Source: Pseudomonas sp. LS44
GTDB lineage: Bacteria > Pseudomonadota > Gammaproteobacteria > Pseudomonadales > Pseudomonadaceae
Direction: 5' to 3'
NCBI RefSeq assembly: GCF_024730785.1
Contig: NZ_CP102830.1
Coordinates: forward strand, 2,170,001-2,234,000
DNA: 64,000 bases
Of the stretch, positions 28,838 to 37,608 are shown in pieces. The position numbers were made by a program, and so were the translations under genes. Below the pieces are notes generated by a model, which was given only the letters and a program-made list of their open reading frames with translations, was not told the origin of the DNA and made no database searches. Every line of letters begins with the position of its first letter. Position 1 is the first letter of the stretch.

Positions 28838-30394
28838 TTAGGCGCTGGAGGGATGGGCGGCTTCAGCCGAGGTGCTGCGCGGCGACTTCGGCGCGGCGTG
28901 GTCGTGGCCGTAGCCATGGTCGTCATGGCTAAGCACCGGTACTTCGTTGCCGTCGGCGTCGAAGAGCTTGCCGTCCTGGAAGTAGTCGCCTTCGTTCAGT
29001 GCAGCGATGTCCTGAACCCTCAAGGTGCGCTCGCTGGCAGCGACGAACACCGACTGCTGGTCGGAGTTGCCGGCCTTGAAGTGGTTGAACAGCAGGTTCA
29101 GGGCGATGGCCATGATCGCCGCCGAGCTGATGCCCGAGTGGAAGATGGTCTCGAACCAGGCCGGGAAGTGGTGGTAGAAGGTCGGCGCGGCGATCGGGAT
29201 CATGCCGAAGCCGATCGAGGTGGCGACGATGATCAGGTTCATGTTGTTGCGGTAGTCGACCTGCGCCAGGGTGCGGATGCCACTCGCCGCCACGGTGCCG
29301 AACAGCACCACGCCGGCGCCGCCGAGCACCGCGGTGGGTACCGCGGCAATCAGTCGGCCCATCACCGGCAGCAGGCCGAGAGTCACCAGGATCAACCCGG
29401 CGTAGGCCACCACGTAGCGGCTCTTGATACCGGTGACGGCGACCAGGCCGACGTTCTGGGCGAACGCGCTCTGGGTAAACGAGCCGAAGATCGGCGCCAG
29501 CGAGCTGGAGATCATGTCGGCGCGCAGGCCGTTGCCGAGACGCTTGGAGTCGACCTTGGTGCCGATGATCTCGCCGACCGCGAGGATGTCGGCGGAGGTT
29601 TCCACCAGGGTGACGATGATCACGATCAGCATCGACAGGATCGCCGCAATCTGGAACTCCGGCATGCCGAAATGCAACGGGTTGGGCATTGCCACCAGCG
29701 GGCCTTCGAGCACATTGGAGAAGTCGGCCATGCCGCAGAACACCGCGATCACGGTGCCGATGACCATGGCCAGGAGGATCGACAGGCGCGAGATACTGGC
29801 GTTACCGAGCTTGCTGAACAGCAGCACGAAACCGAGGGTGACGGCGGCCAGGCCGATATTGGCCATGCTGCCAAACTCCGGCGACTGGCTGTTGCCGCCC
29901 ATCGCCCAGCGTGCGGCGACCGGCATCAGCGTCAGGCCGATGGTGGTGATGACGATGCCGGTGACCAAGGGCGGGAAGAACTTGGTAATTCGCGAGAATA
30001 TCGGGGTTATCAGCAGGCCGATCAGCGAGGCGGCGATCACCGCACCGAGCACCACGGGGATGCCTCCGGCGCCGTTGCTGCCGATGATTGCGATCATGGT
30101 CGCCACACCGGCGAAGGACACGCCCTGCACCAGCGGCAGCTGACAGCCGAAGAACGGCAGGCCGAGGGTCTGCAGCAAGGTGGCGAGGCCGCCGGCGAAC
30201 AGCGAGGCGGCGATCAGCAGGCCGATGTCCGCCGGTGACAGGCCAGCGGCCTGGCCGATGATCAGGGGGACCGCGACGATACCGCCGTACATGGTGAGTA
30301 CATGCTGCAGCCCGTAGGCCAGGTTGGCGCCGATGCCGAGGTTTTCGTCTTCGGGCCGTTGATGCGATGACGCTGCTACTGAAGGATTTTTCAT
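28838..30394 (-). CDS. NCS2-family purine/uracil-type permease
   Basis: A 518-residue nucleobase:cation symporter-2 protein with about 12-14 membrane segments. The family signature is in the region QNVGLVAVTGIKSRYVVAYAGLILVTLGLLP, with the substrate-site motif LVETSADILAVGEIIGTKVDSKRLGNGLRADM. These features place it nearer the xanthine/urate (XanP/UacT) branch than UraA. The C-terminal tail is hydrophilic and His-rich (SHDDHGYGHDHAAPKS). The ATG at 30394 was preferred over an upstream extension to 30484, which would add a polar segment. Imports a purine with protons. Confidence 0.88.
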   Translation of the reverse strand: MKNPSVAASSHQRPEDENLGIGANLAYGLQHVLTMYGGIVAVPLIIGQAAGLSPADIGLLIAASLFAGGLATLLQTLGLPFFGCQLPLVQGVSFAGVATMIAIIGSNGAGGIPVVLGAVIAASLIGLLITPIFSRITKFFPPLVTGIVITTIGLTLMPVAARWAMGGNSQSPEFGSMANIGLAAVTLGFVLLFSKLGNASISRLSILLAMVIGTVIAVFCGMADFSNVLEGPLVAMPNPLHFGMPEFQIAAILSMLIVIIVTLVETSADILAVGEIIGTKVDSKRLGNGLRADMISSSLAPIFGSFTQSAFAQNVGLVAVTGIKSRYVVAYAGLILVTLGLLPVMGRLIAAVPTAVLGGAGVVLFGTVAASGIRTLAQVDYRNNMNLIIVATSIGFGMIPIAAPTFYHHFPAWFETIFHSGISSAAIMAIALNLLFNHFKAGNSDQQSVFVAASERTLRVQDIAALNEGDYFQDGKLFDADGNEVPVLSHDDHGYGHDHAAPKSPRSTSAEAAHPSSA

Positions 30395-30463
30395 GGGTGT
30401 TGCGCTCGCTTTTTGTCTTTGTGCACGCACTGTAGACAAAGTAAATACGTTTTGGCTACTAGC

Positions 30464-30473
30464 TTGTATACAA
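30464..30473. promoter_or_regulatory. palindromic candidate operator TTGTATACAA
   Basis: A perfect 10-bp palindrome upstream of the permease gene, resembling GntR-type purine-catabolism regulator sites. The linked regulator is not in the window. Confidence 0.4.
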
Positions 30474-30550
30474 AAAGTTACCATGTGTCCGGAATTGCAA
30501 TGCGACTCATGGCCGCACTGTCGGAGCGAGGAAGCAACGACTGTACCCAG

Positions 30551-31201
30551 TTATTCCGGTCGGACTGCCGGCACGTTGGGCGGGGTAATGCCCATCGACA
30601 CATACACGCTGGTGAACGCATCGACACCCATGTTCGCCGGGCGCACCCAGTCCACGGGCACATACAGCAGGCCGCCGCCCACGGGGATCGGCGCGGTCGG
30701 CACGAGGATCGCGTAATAGCGGCGGCCCTCGATCTCCAGAGGCTCTGGGTTGGGCATCAAGGCCAGCACCGCGGCACCATTTCCGCCAAAGAAGCACCAA
30801 ACTGGACTCATGGCTTCGATATCGGCGCCTTCTTTCTTGTCGATCAGGGCGACAAATCGCTCGGCCAGATTGTACAACTTGTTGAATACAGGGATGCGTC
30901 CAAGGGTGATGTCCATCAGTCGCGCCAACGGGCGCTTCAGCCCCAGCTGCACGGCCAGGCCGAGGGCATAGATCGCCGCCGCCAGCAGCAGGCTACCGAG
31001 TAGGTAGGCTAGGTACGGGTTGCTGGCAAAGGGTTGGCCGAGCGCGGCGAACAGGCGCCCGGTGAGGGTCGCCGGGCCGACCATGCTGTTCAGCAGGCTG
31101 AACAGCCAACCGAGCAGGATCAGCGTCAGGGTCAGCGGCAGTAGCACCAACAGGCCGGCGAACCAGGTGGTCAGGATGGATTGGAAACTCTTTTTCAGCA
31201 C
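30551..31201 (-). CDS. DUF502 family membrane protein
   Basis: A 216-residue protein with two membrane helices near the N-terminus (TTWFAGLLVLLPLTLTLILLGWLF; YLAYLLGSLLLAAAIYALGLAVQ) and the DUF502 soluble part (LKRPLARLMDITLGRIPVFNKLYNLAERFVALI ... PTAPIPVGGGLLYVPVDWVRPANMGVDAFTSVYVSMGI). Members are widespread inner-membrane proteins of unknown function; no pathway is indicated by its neighbours, a purine permease and a toxin-antitoxin pair. Confidence 0.85.
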   Translation of the reverse strand: MLKKSFQSILTTWFAGLLVLLPLTLTLILLGWLFSLLNSMVGPATLTGRLFAALGQPFASNPYLAYLLGSLLLAAAIYALGLAVQLGLKRPLARLMDITLGRIPVFNKLYNLAERFVALIDKKEGADIEAMSPVWCFFGGNGAAVLALMPNPEPLEIEGRRYYAILVPTAPIPVGGGLLYVPVDWVRPANMGVDAFTSVYVSMGITPPNVPAVRPE

Positions 31202-31222
31202 TGCTGACTCCTGTCGGTCGCC

Positions 31223-31377
31223 TCAGGCGAGCTGTTTGATCTCGAATGTGTTGTAAATGAGCATGACTCGCTACGCTCGCCCCTTCGGGGCCGCACTGAA
31301 GTGCGTTAGCCGCAAGCGGCTTCTGAGCCCGATTTCAACGCCGTATGGCCGACGCGCAGCAGATCGTAAACAGGTTC
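31223..31377 (-). repeat. duplicated RES-gene end plus half palindromic element
   Basis: 31223-31246 repeats, with two substitutions, the last 24 bases of the RES gene (31378-31401, encoding FEIKQLA-stop). The intervening about 31247-31377 equals one half of the GAGCCTGTTTACGATC element seen at 16548-16744, read on the minus strand. It looks like an insertion with a long target or gene-end duplication. Confidence 0.65.
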
Positions 31378-32055
31378 TCAGGCGAGCTGCTTAATCTCGA
31401 AGACATTGACGATCTGTTGCAGCTTGCCGTCCCAGACGTAGCGCAAATGCACGCCCTGCAGCGGCAGGCTGGCGGCCGGGGGGCGGAATAGCGCCGCGCA
31501 TTCACCGTCCGCATGGCGCACGCTGCGGTAGAGCAGGCCCCAGGCCTTCTGCTTGCGTTGCTCGGCGGCGAAGTGTTGGGCAATCGGGTAACTGGACGGA
31601 TCAGGATTGTGAAGCTGCGCGTAATCTTGGCGGATATCGACCAGCGGTTTGATCACCTGGCACACGTAGGTGCGCAGGGTGAGCTCCATGCTTGGCTCAG
31701 CGGTGGCGCGCAGGAAGCGTTCCTTGTGATAGCGCGTTTCGGCGATGGCGGTCTGCAAGCTGTCGCCGCAGTAATACACGCCGTATTTACCGTCGGTGAA
31801 ACGACTGGCATAGCCGATATGGGTGAACGCCGCCATTAGCGGCGAGGCGCCGGGACCGCTGACCCGATCTTCAGGAGCGACCAGGGCGAGTAGGCCGGCT
31901 TCTTCGCGCAGGCGGTCGTTGGTCAGGCCTTCGATTAGGTAGGCCTGCTCCAGGTCGGCGGGATCGAGCACGTCCTCGAACACCGAGATCGGTGGAAAGG
32001 CGCTGGAGACGATGCGGTAGGCACGATTCCATGCAGGCAGGGCGGCTTGGCTCAA
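31378..32055 (-). CDS. RES-domain toxin
   Basis: A 225-residue RES-domain protein. The core GKYGVYYCGDSLQTAIAETRYHKERFLRATAEP contains the conserved Tyr, Ser and Glu positions; an Arg in NRAYRIV precedes it. Characterised RES toxins degrade NAD+ in the cytoplasm and arrest growth. It starts with TTG overlapping the stop of the upstream antitoxin (TTGA), the normal arrangement for translational coupling. Its final 24 bases are duplicated beyond an inserted repeat. Toxin status rests on family and gene order. Confidence 0.88.
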   Translation of the reverse strand: MSQAALPAWNRAYRIVSSAFPPISVFEDVLDPADLEQAYLIEGLTNDRLREEAGLLALVAPEDRVSGPGASPLMAAFTHIGYASRFTDGKYGVYYCGDSLQTAIAETRYHKERFLRATAEPSMELTLRTYVCQVIKPLVDIRQDYAQLHNPDPSSYPIAQHFAAEQRKQKAWGLLYRSVRHADGECAALFRPPAASLPLQGVHLRYVWDGKLQQIVNVFEIKQLA

Positions 32056-32456
32056 CCGCGCACTCCATCCAGATAGCGGCGCACATCGGCCAGATCGACC
32101 ACGCCGCCGGCGAGCATCAACTCCATCGCGCTATGGCCGTTGAACGGTGCTTCGCTGTTGGATTTGCGAACCCAGTCGTAGGTGGACGGTTTGTCGCCAA
32201 ACAGGATACGCAGCGATTTGTGGATGCCCATCAGATAGGACACGCGCTCGAGGGTATCGCGCGGCAAGCGGATTTCCGGCAGCTGGCGGTACTTGTACAG
32301 CGTGCTACGACCGATGGAGCCGAGCAGGACCATTTGCTCTTCGACCGAGCAATGCCATTTTTCCATCAGGTTGAAGAAGAACTTCAATGCCACTTGACCG
32401 GCTTTGGTCGAGTCGAGATTGGCGATCGGTTCGGCTTTACGCTCGGCGACTACCAT
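32052..32456 (-). CDS. Xre/MbcA-ParS-type antitoxin (DUF2384)
   Basis: A 134-residue antitoxin. The N-terminal helical region (AGQVALKFFFNLMEKWHCSVEEQMVLLGSIGRSTLYKYRQLP) and the C-terminal toxin-binding domain (LMGIHKSLRILFGDKPSTYDWVRKSNSEAPFNGHSAMELMLAGGVVDLADVRRYLDG) are standard for RES partners. The start at 32456 (MVVAERKAEP) is chosen because GGAGG lies nine bases upstream; two earlier ATGs overlap that ribosome site. It should neutralise the RES toxin and repress the operon. Confidence 0.88.
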   Translation of the reverse strand: MVVAERKAEPIANLDSTKAGQVALKFFFNLMEKWHCSVEEQMVLLGSIGRSTLYKYRQLPEIRLPRDTLERVSYLMGIHKSLRILFGDKPSTYDWVRKSNSEAPFNGHSAMELMLAGGVVDLADVRRYLDGVRG

Positions 32457-32475
32457 GGCCACCATCCTCCGCATA

Positions 32476-32500
32476 CGGACTTAAAGTTAATAATAGTCCG
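32476..32500. promoter_or_regulatory. candidate operator of the RES/Xre module
   Basis: Inverted repeat CGGACT ... AGTCCG surrounding an AT-rich centre that includes a TATTAT -10-like element on the minus strand, just upstream of the antitoxin. Fits autoregulation. Confidence 0.5.
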
Positions 32501-32521
32501 GATGTGGAATGCCGACAACCG

Positions 32522-33439
32522 TCAAGCGGTTTTCGCTTCGTTACGTGAAACCTGCTGGCAGATTTCGATGATTTGCTCCCGCATCCAGCGGTTGGCCGGA
32601 TCCTGGTCGGTGCTCTCGTGCCAGTACAGATGGGTTTCAACCGCCGGAACCTCGACCGGCAGATCGGCATAGTGCAGCCCATGACGTCGAGCGAAGCGCT
32701 CGGGCGCGGTCATCAGCATGTCGGTGCTTTCGATGACTGTAGAGGCCATCAGGTAGTGCTGGGAACGCAGTGCGATTTTGCGTTGCAGGCCCATCTTGCC
32801 GAGGGCCAGATCGACATAGCCGAGGCCACTGCGGCGGCTGGAAATCTGCACGTGCGACTGCGACAAGTACTTTTCGATGCTGATTTTCTCTTTGCCCAGC
32901 GGATGACCTTGGCGCATCGCGCAGACGTAGCGGTCGTCCATCAGCTTGACGTGGCGCACCTGCGCATCGGTGTTCAGCGGCAAGTCCACGGCGAAGTCCA
33001 GACGGCCGGCGGCCAGCTCTTTGGTGGTCTCGCGGCGTTTAGACAGGAAGCTTTCGATCTGTACCTGCGGCGCCAGGCGACGCAGGCGCTGGAACAGAAG
33101 CGGCAAAACGACCGCCTCGGTGAGGTCGGTCATGCTGATGCGGAACGTCTTATTCGCTTGGGCTGGGTTGAAAATGCGGCTTTCCTGCACGGATACGCGC
33201 AACAACTGCAGAGCGTTGCGCACTGAGCCGATGATGTTCTGCGCCATTGGCGTCGGCACCATGCCCTGGGCCGTACGCACGAACAGCGGGTCATTGAAGG
33301 TTTCGCGCAGACGAGCGAGGGCGTTGGAAACGGCCGGTTGGGTGATACCAACAATTTGGCCGGCGCGGGTCAGATTGGCTTCGGTGTAGATGGCATCGAA
33401 GACAATGAAAAGGTTGAGATCGACCTTGCTTAGATTCAT
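32522..33439 (-). CDS. LysR-family transcriptional regulator
   Basis: A 305-residue LysR protein. The N-terminal helix-turn-helix is VDLNLFIVFDAIYTEANLTRAGQIVGITQPAVSNALARLRETFNDPLFVRTAQGMVPT; the effector domain follows from about residue 95. It is divergent from the acyl-CoA dehydrogenase gene, with an AT-rich 140-base interval between them, so that gene is its likely target. The start at 33439 follows GGAA; a 13-codon extension was rejected because family sequence begins at MNLSKVDLNL. Confidence 0.88.
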   Translation of the reverse strand: MNLSKVDLNLFIVFDAIYTEANLTRAGQIVGITQPAVSNALARLRETFNDPLFVRTAQGMVPTPMAQNIIGSVRNALQLLRVSVQESRIFNPAQANKTFRISMTDLTEAVVLPLLFQRLRRLAPQVQIESFLSKRRETTKELAAGRLDFAVDLPLNTDAQVRHVKLMDDRYVCAMRQGHPLGKEKISIEKYLSQSHVQISSRRSGLGYVDLALGKMGLQRKIALRSQHYLMASTVIESTDMLMTAPERFARRHGLHYADLPVEVPAVETHLYWHESTDQDPANRWMREQIIEICQQVSRNEAKTA

Positions 33440-33579
33440 TTCCAAACACACTCCGAAAGTACCCGATCGGGTGATCATATATGAGTGATGAATGTTTATA
33501 CACGCCGAGAATAGGTTGGATAAATCACGGGGTCATGTTCTAGGATCATTCCATCTCAGCCGGTCAAAGGTAGCTTCCC

Positions 33580-34809
33580 ATGGATTTTGCTTACTCTCCC
33601 AAGGTTCAAGAATTGCGTGAGCGCGTTACCGCGTTCATGGACGCCTACGTTTATCCAGCCGAGGAGGTATTCGACAAGCAAGTGGCCGAAGGCGACCGCT
33701 GGCAGCCCACGGCGATCATGGAAGAGCTGAAAGCCAAGGCCAAAGCCGAGGGTTTGTGGAACCTGTTCCTGCCGGAGTCCGACTACGGTGCCGGCCTGAC
33801 CAACATGGAATACGCACCGCTGGCCGAGATCATGGGCCGCTCGCTGATGGGCTCCGAACCGTTCAATTGCTCGGCGCCGGACACCGGCAACATGGAAACC
33901 CTGGTGCGTTACGCCACTGAAGCACAGAAGAAACAGTGGCTGGAGCCGCTGCTCTCCGGTGAGATCCGTTCGGCCTTCGCGATGACCGAGCCGGGCGTGG
34001 CTTCGTCCGACGCCACCAACATGGAAGCCCGCGCGGTACGCGAGGGTGACGAGTGGGTGATCAACGGCCGCAAGTGGTGGACCTCCGGCGCTTGCGATCC
34101 GCGTTGCAAGATCATGATCTTCATGGGCCTGACCAATCCGGACGGCCCGCGCCACCAGCAGCACTCGATGATTCTGGTGCCGACCGATACCCCAGGGGTG
34201 AAAATCCTCCGTCCGCTGCCGGTGTTCGGCTACGACGACGCGCCGCACGGCCACGCCGAAGTGCTGTTCGAGAATGTCCGCGTGCCGTATGAGAACGTCC
34301 TGCTCGGCGAAGGCCGTGGCTTCGAGATCGCCCAGGGTCGCCTTGGCCCAGGCCGTATCCACCACTGCATGCGCTCCGTGGGCATGGCCGAGCGCGCGCT
34401 GGAACTGATGTGCAAGCGCGCCGCCAGCCGCACCGCGTTCGGCAGGCCGCTGGCCCGCCTAGGCGGCAACATCGACCACATCGCCAACTCACGTATCGAG
34501 ATCAACCAGGCTCGCCTGCTGACCCTCAATGCGGCGTACATGATGGATACCGTGGGCAACAAGATCGCGCAGAGCGAGATCGCCCAGATCAAGGTGGTGG
34601 CGCCCAACGTCGCGCTGAGCGTGATCGACCGTGCGATCCAGATCCACGGTGGTGCCGGTGTCTCCAACGACACGCCGCTGGCGTACTTCTACGCCATGCA
34701 GCGCACCCTGCGCCTGGCCGATGGCCCGGACGAAGTGCACCGCGCGGCGATCGGCAAGTTCGAGATCGGCAAATACGTGCCGAAGGAAATGCTCCGCAGC
34801 AGCCACTAA
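33580..34809 (+). CDS. acyl-CoA dehydrogenase (ACAD10/11-like)
   Basis: A 409-residue flavoprotein. [21 protein letters not shown] is the flavin/substrate loop, followed by [63 protein letters not shown]. The catalytic-base region is in [35 protein letters not shown]. These blocks match the long-chain/ACAD10-11 subgroup. Preceded by CAAAGGTAGC-type weak ribosome site and controlled presumably by the divergent LysR. Followed by a strong terminator, so it is a single-gene unit. Confidence 0.9.
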   Translation: MDFAYSPKVQELRERVTAFMDAYVYPAEEVFDKQVAEGDRWQPTAIMEELKAKAKAEGLWNLFLPESDYGAGLTNMEYAPLAEIMGRSLMGSEPFNCSAPDTGNMETLVRYATEAQKKQWLEPLLSGEIRSAFAMTEPGVASSDATNMEARAVREGDEWVINGRKWWTSGACDPRCKIMIFMGLTNPDGPRHQQHSMILVPTDTPGVKILRPLPVFGYDDAPHGHAEVLFENVRVPYENVLLGEGRGFEIAQGRLGPGRIHHCMRSVGMAERALELMCKRAASRTAFGRPLARLGGNIDHIANSRIEINQARLLTLNAAYMMDTVGNKIAQSEIAQIKVVAPNVALSVIDRAIQIHGGAGVSNDTPLAYFYAMQRTLRLADGPDEVHRAAIGKFEIGKYVPKEMLRSSH

Positions 34810-34819
34810 CCCGGCTGAA

Positions 34820-34853
34820 ACAACAAGGCCCGCAGATGCGGGCCTTGTTGTTT
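34820..34853 (+). terminator. intrinsic terminator after acyl-CoA dehydrogenase
   Basis: Stem AACAAGGCCCGC/GCGGGCCTTGTT with an AGAT loop and a TTGTTT tail. Confidence 0.85.
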
Positions 34854-34861
34854 GTGGCTGT

Positions 34862-34914
34862 GTAGGAGAGCAGGGCAGCTCGGGCGGCCCCATCGCGAAT
34901 AAATTCGCTCCTAC
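34862..34914. repeat. degenerate REP pair, GTAGGAGCGAAT class
   Basis: Right unit (ATCGCGAATAAATTCGCTCCTAC) is intact; the left unit keeps only GTAGGAG and has lost its palindrome. Confidence 0.75.
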
Positions 34915-34930
34915 AGGATGGCTTTGCGCT

Positions 34931-35128
34931 TCAGGGCGGTGAGGGGTTGGCACTGTCTGTGACATCGCTCTGCTGGTGCAACCAATGCACACGCAGGTGC
35001 AGCTGGGCGGGGAAGGCGCGGGCCGCCTGCTCCTGCACGAAGGTCACGTAGCGGCTCCCTAGCCGGACCTGCCACTGCTGTTTGCCGCGTTTCTCGATGG
35101 CTTCGATCAGCACATCCTGCATATCCAT
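34931..35128 (-). CDS. hypothetical 65-residue protein
   Basis: A short basic soluble protein (MDMQDVLIEAIEKRGKQQWQVRLGSRYVTFVQEQAARAFPAQLHLRVHWLH...) preceded by AGAGG and lying 16 bases from the terC-like gene on the same strand, so possibly its upstream-read partner is terC. Composition looks protein-like. No family recognised. Confidence 0.5.
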   Translation of the reverse strand: MDMQDVLIEAIEKRGKQQWQVRLGSRYVTFVQEQAARAFPAQLHLRVHWLHQQSDVTDSANPSPP

Positions 35129-35144
35129 CGTCCTCTGACTCTCG

Positions 35145-36128
35145 CTAACGCTGCTCGGCCTGGTTGCGCGTCTTCAACAGTGATAGCAGCACGCCGCCCG
35201 CCAACACGCCGAAGGTGACGCTCAGCGACAGCAGCGGTGGAATCGGGCCGACGATACCGTGGGCGAAAATCTTCCCACCGATGAACACCAACACCAACGC
35301 CAACGCGTATTTCAGATAAACGAAACGGTGCATGAGTGCTGCCAGGGCGAAGTACAGCGCGCGCAGCCCGAGGATCGCGAAGATGTTCGAGGTGTAGACG
35401 ATGAACGGATCCTGGGTGATGGCGAACACCGCTGGCACGCTGTCTACGGCAAACACAAGGTCGGCCAACTCGATCAGTACTAGTGCCAGGAACAACGGTG
35501 TGCCATAGAGCAACAACTTGCCGCTCGCGTCGGGGCGGCGGACGAAAAAATGTGGCCCATGCAGCTCATCGGTGATGCGCAGGCGCTTACGCAGGAAGCG
35601 CAGCACCGAGTTCTGCGACAAGTCCGGGTGCGCTTCGTCCTTGGCGAACAGCATTTTCACCCCGGTGAACAGCAGGAACGCGCCGAACACATAGAGAATC
35701 CAGTCGAACTCCTTAATTAGCGCCGTGCCCAGGCCGATCATGAGCGCGCGCAGCAGGATCACCCCGAGAATTCCCCAGAACAGCACACGATGTTGGTAGC
35801 GCCGCGGGATGTTGAAGTAGCCGAGGATCGTCGCCATGACGAACACGTTGTCCATCGACAGCGATTGCTCGACGAGAAAGCCGGTATAGAACTCCAGCGC
35901 GCTTTGCGCCCCCAGCTGAAACCAGACCCACACGCCGAATAGCACGCCTACGGCAAAGTAGCCGCTGTACAGCAGCAGACTTTCGCGCATTTCGATTTCG
36001 TGTTGATCTCGGTGCAGCACGCCTAGATCGAGGACCAGCAGGGCGCTGACGATGCCGAGGAAAACCAGCCACAGCCAGGCGGCGGTACCGAGGAACTCCC
36101 CACCTAGGAACGTTTGTAGAGCTTCCAT
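35145..36128 (-). CDS. TerC-family integral membrane protein
   Basis: A 327-residue protein with about nine membrane helices. The family blocks are LWLVFLGIVSALLVLDLGVLHRD, GFLVEQSLSMDNVFVMATILGYFNIP and LIELADLVFAVDSVPAVFAITQDPFIVYTSNIFAILGLRALYF, with the conserved membrane Asp residues. TerC/Alx proteins are linked to tellurite tolerance and manganese export or loading of exported metalloenzymes. The start at 36128 follows an AAGGAGGGG element three bases away. I looked for the manganese riboswitch common to this family upstream and could not confirm it. Confidence 0.9.
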   Translation of the reverse strand: MEALQTFLGGEFLGTAAWLWLVFLGIVSALLVLDLGVLHRDQHEIEMRESLLLYSGYFAVGVLFGVWVWFQLGAQSALEFYTGFLVEQSLSMDNVFVMATILGYFNIPRRYQHRVLFWGILGVILLRALMIGLGTALIKEFDWILYVFGAFLLFTGVKMLFAKDEAHPDLSQNSVLRFLRKRLRITDELHGPHFFVRRPDASGKLLLYGTPLFLALVLIELADLVFAVDSVPAVFAITQDPFIVYTSNIFAILGLRALYFALAALMHRFVYLKYALALVLVFIGGKIFAHGIVGPIPPLLSLSVTFGVLAGGVLLSLLKTRNQAEQR

Positions 36129-36540
36129 GAGCCCCTCCTTGAATGTCGAAAATTGACCAGTCAAATGACTCCGACATCACGGTGAGCATTCACCGCCAGA
36201 GGGGCCCGGCGTCACCCTAACGAGGCTAGAAGCCCTGGCCAGACTCTGACAAGTCTGGGGGTGTAAGAAATTGCGTCGGCGCCCATTTAGTGGGCTGGCG
36301 CCCCGCAGCGCCAGGCGTCGGTTTGTGCAAGCCGTGTTTTTTCGCCACCTATACTTTCAAGCCCAAGCCGGACGTGCTGTACGCGCGGCCGAAGAAGGCG
36401 CTGAAGACTGCTATGTGCAAGGAGCAATCGAGCGACCATTGATTTTGCGGAAAGCCCGCATGAGCAGTGTGAAGAGTCCGGTTAGCCACTTTCGTTGGTG
36501 GGGATGAGCCGCTAACGAACTTGCTCCAGGAGTCTTGGCA
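36129..36540. other. divergent intergenic region with one hairpin
   Basis: Between terC-like (minus) and the lipoprotein gene (plus). It contains a stem CCAGACT/AGTCTGG at 36239-36258 that could belong to the terC leader. No gene recognised. Confidence 0.4.
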
Positions 36541-37581
36541 ATGTTGATTTTGCGCTCCTTGCTCGTCGCCTTGATGGTGGCGCTCGTGGGGTGTGCTACC
36601 GCAGATCGTCCCCCTGATGTTGTGGTCTCGGAATACACCTGGCGGCAGGTCGATAGCGATATTGGAGCCGCCTCAGACGCTGCGGCAGCGCAGGCCGAGA
36701 AATACGCTCTCGACTTCATGGAGAGCTGGATGGACTTGGTCTACAAACGTACCGATGATGACTTTATTCCCTGGTTCTCCAGCTACTGGACCCGCCAATG
36801 GCTGAGCATGAAAGTCGCCTGGTACCGGGTGAGCGCGGACGGGGATAAGGATTCGGCGGTTAATCGTCTGTCCATCTATCTGCAGGAGCAGTATCAGGAT
36901 CGCGTACTGGAGCCCGTTTCCGAGCAGATCGATCCTGACGATGTCATGCAAAAGACCACGAGTTTCTATGTCTTGCGGCTCGGCGAGCAACTCCAGGTAA
37001 TCCCGCAGCGCTATGGGGTACCACCAGAGCAGTTCGACCAGCGCCTGAATCAAATTCCAGCCATAGCCTTAACCCAGCCGGCCTACAGCGCTTCGCTTTA
37101 TCAGGTTGTCCACGCCGATCCGCTGGATGAGCTGCAGGCTTATGACGCCCTGATCGAGCGAATTCTCACCACTCCCGGTGGCCCTGGGGCGTGGGCGTCG
37201 AATGAGGGAATCGCCTCGATGGCGAAACACACCAGCGAAACCCTGGAGGCCGAGCTCACCGCCAGCAGTGCGGCAAGCGCTTTGGGGGCGTTGGTTGGAC
37301 GAGTAGCGGGCTCGGTGATTTCCTTGGGCGTGGCCGGTTTCACTGCCCTCACACGGGAGAATGAACGACCGGCAACGGAAGCGCGCTTGCGGAAAAACAT
37401 CAACGCCGCCTTTGACGAAGAGTGGCTGAACCTGATGCGCAATCGCGAAACCGGAGTGTTGGCGGGGGTCTATTACCTATCGGGACAGATCGAAGTAGGT
37501 CTCGGGCAACTCGAGGCGCAGCGGCTTAAGTATGAACCCGTGGCGGGGGACGCTTCCTCCACCCCCATTCCCGCCGATTAG
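36541..37581 (+). CDS. predicted lipoprotein, unknown function
   Basis: A 346-residue protein with a lipoprotein signal (LLVALMVALVGC, lipid Cys at residue 18), then a helical body (YTWRQVDSDIGAASDAAAAQAEKYALDFMESWMDLVYKRTDDDFIPWF...) and one hydrophobic patch (ALGALVGRVAGSVISLGVAGF) that may be membrane-interacting. The ATG at 36541 follows AGGAG by nine bases; an upstream TTG two codons earlier is possible. No family recognised. Confidence 0.65.
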   Translation: MLILRSLLVALMVALVGCATADRPPDVVVSEYTWRQVDSDIGAASDAAAAQAEKYALDFMESWMDLVYKRTDDDFIPWFSSYWTRQWLSMKVAWYRVSADGDKDSAVNRLSIYLQEQYQDRVLEPVSEQIDPDDVMQKTTSFYVLRLGEQLQVIPQRYGVPPEQFDQRLNQIPAIALTQPAYSASLYQVVHADPLDELQAYDALIERILTTPGGPGAWASNEGIASMAKHTSETLEAELTASSAASALGALVGRVAGSVISLGVAGFTALTRENERPATEARLRKNINAAFDEEWLNLMRNRETGVLAGVYYLSGQIEVGLGQLEAQRLKYEPVAGDASSTPIPAD

Positions 37582-37608
37582 AGCGCGGTTGCGGTTATTG
37601 ATCCGCGC

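Noticed and set aside
28733..30238. 501-codon plus-strand open frame
   Set aside because: Antisense of the NCS2 permease; Asp/His/Gln-rich and without a domain.
36129..36280. Manganese (yybP-ykoY) riboswitch upstream of the TerC-like gene
   Set aside because: The conserved loop sequences expected for that riboswitch were not found; only a simple 7-bp hairpin is visible.
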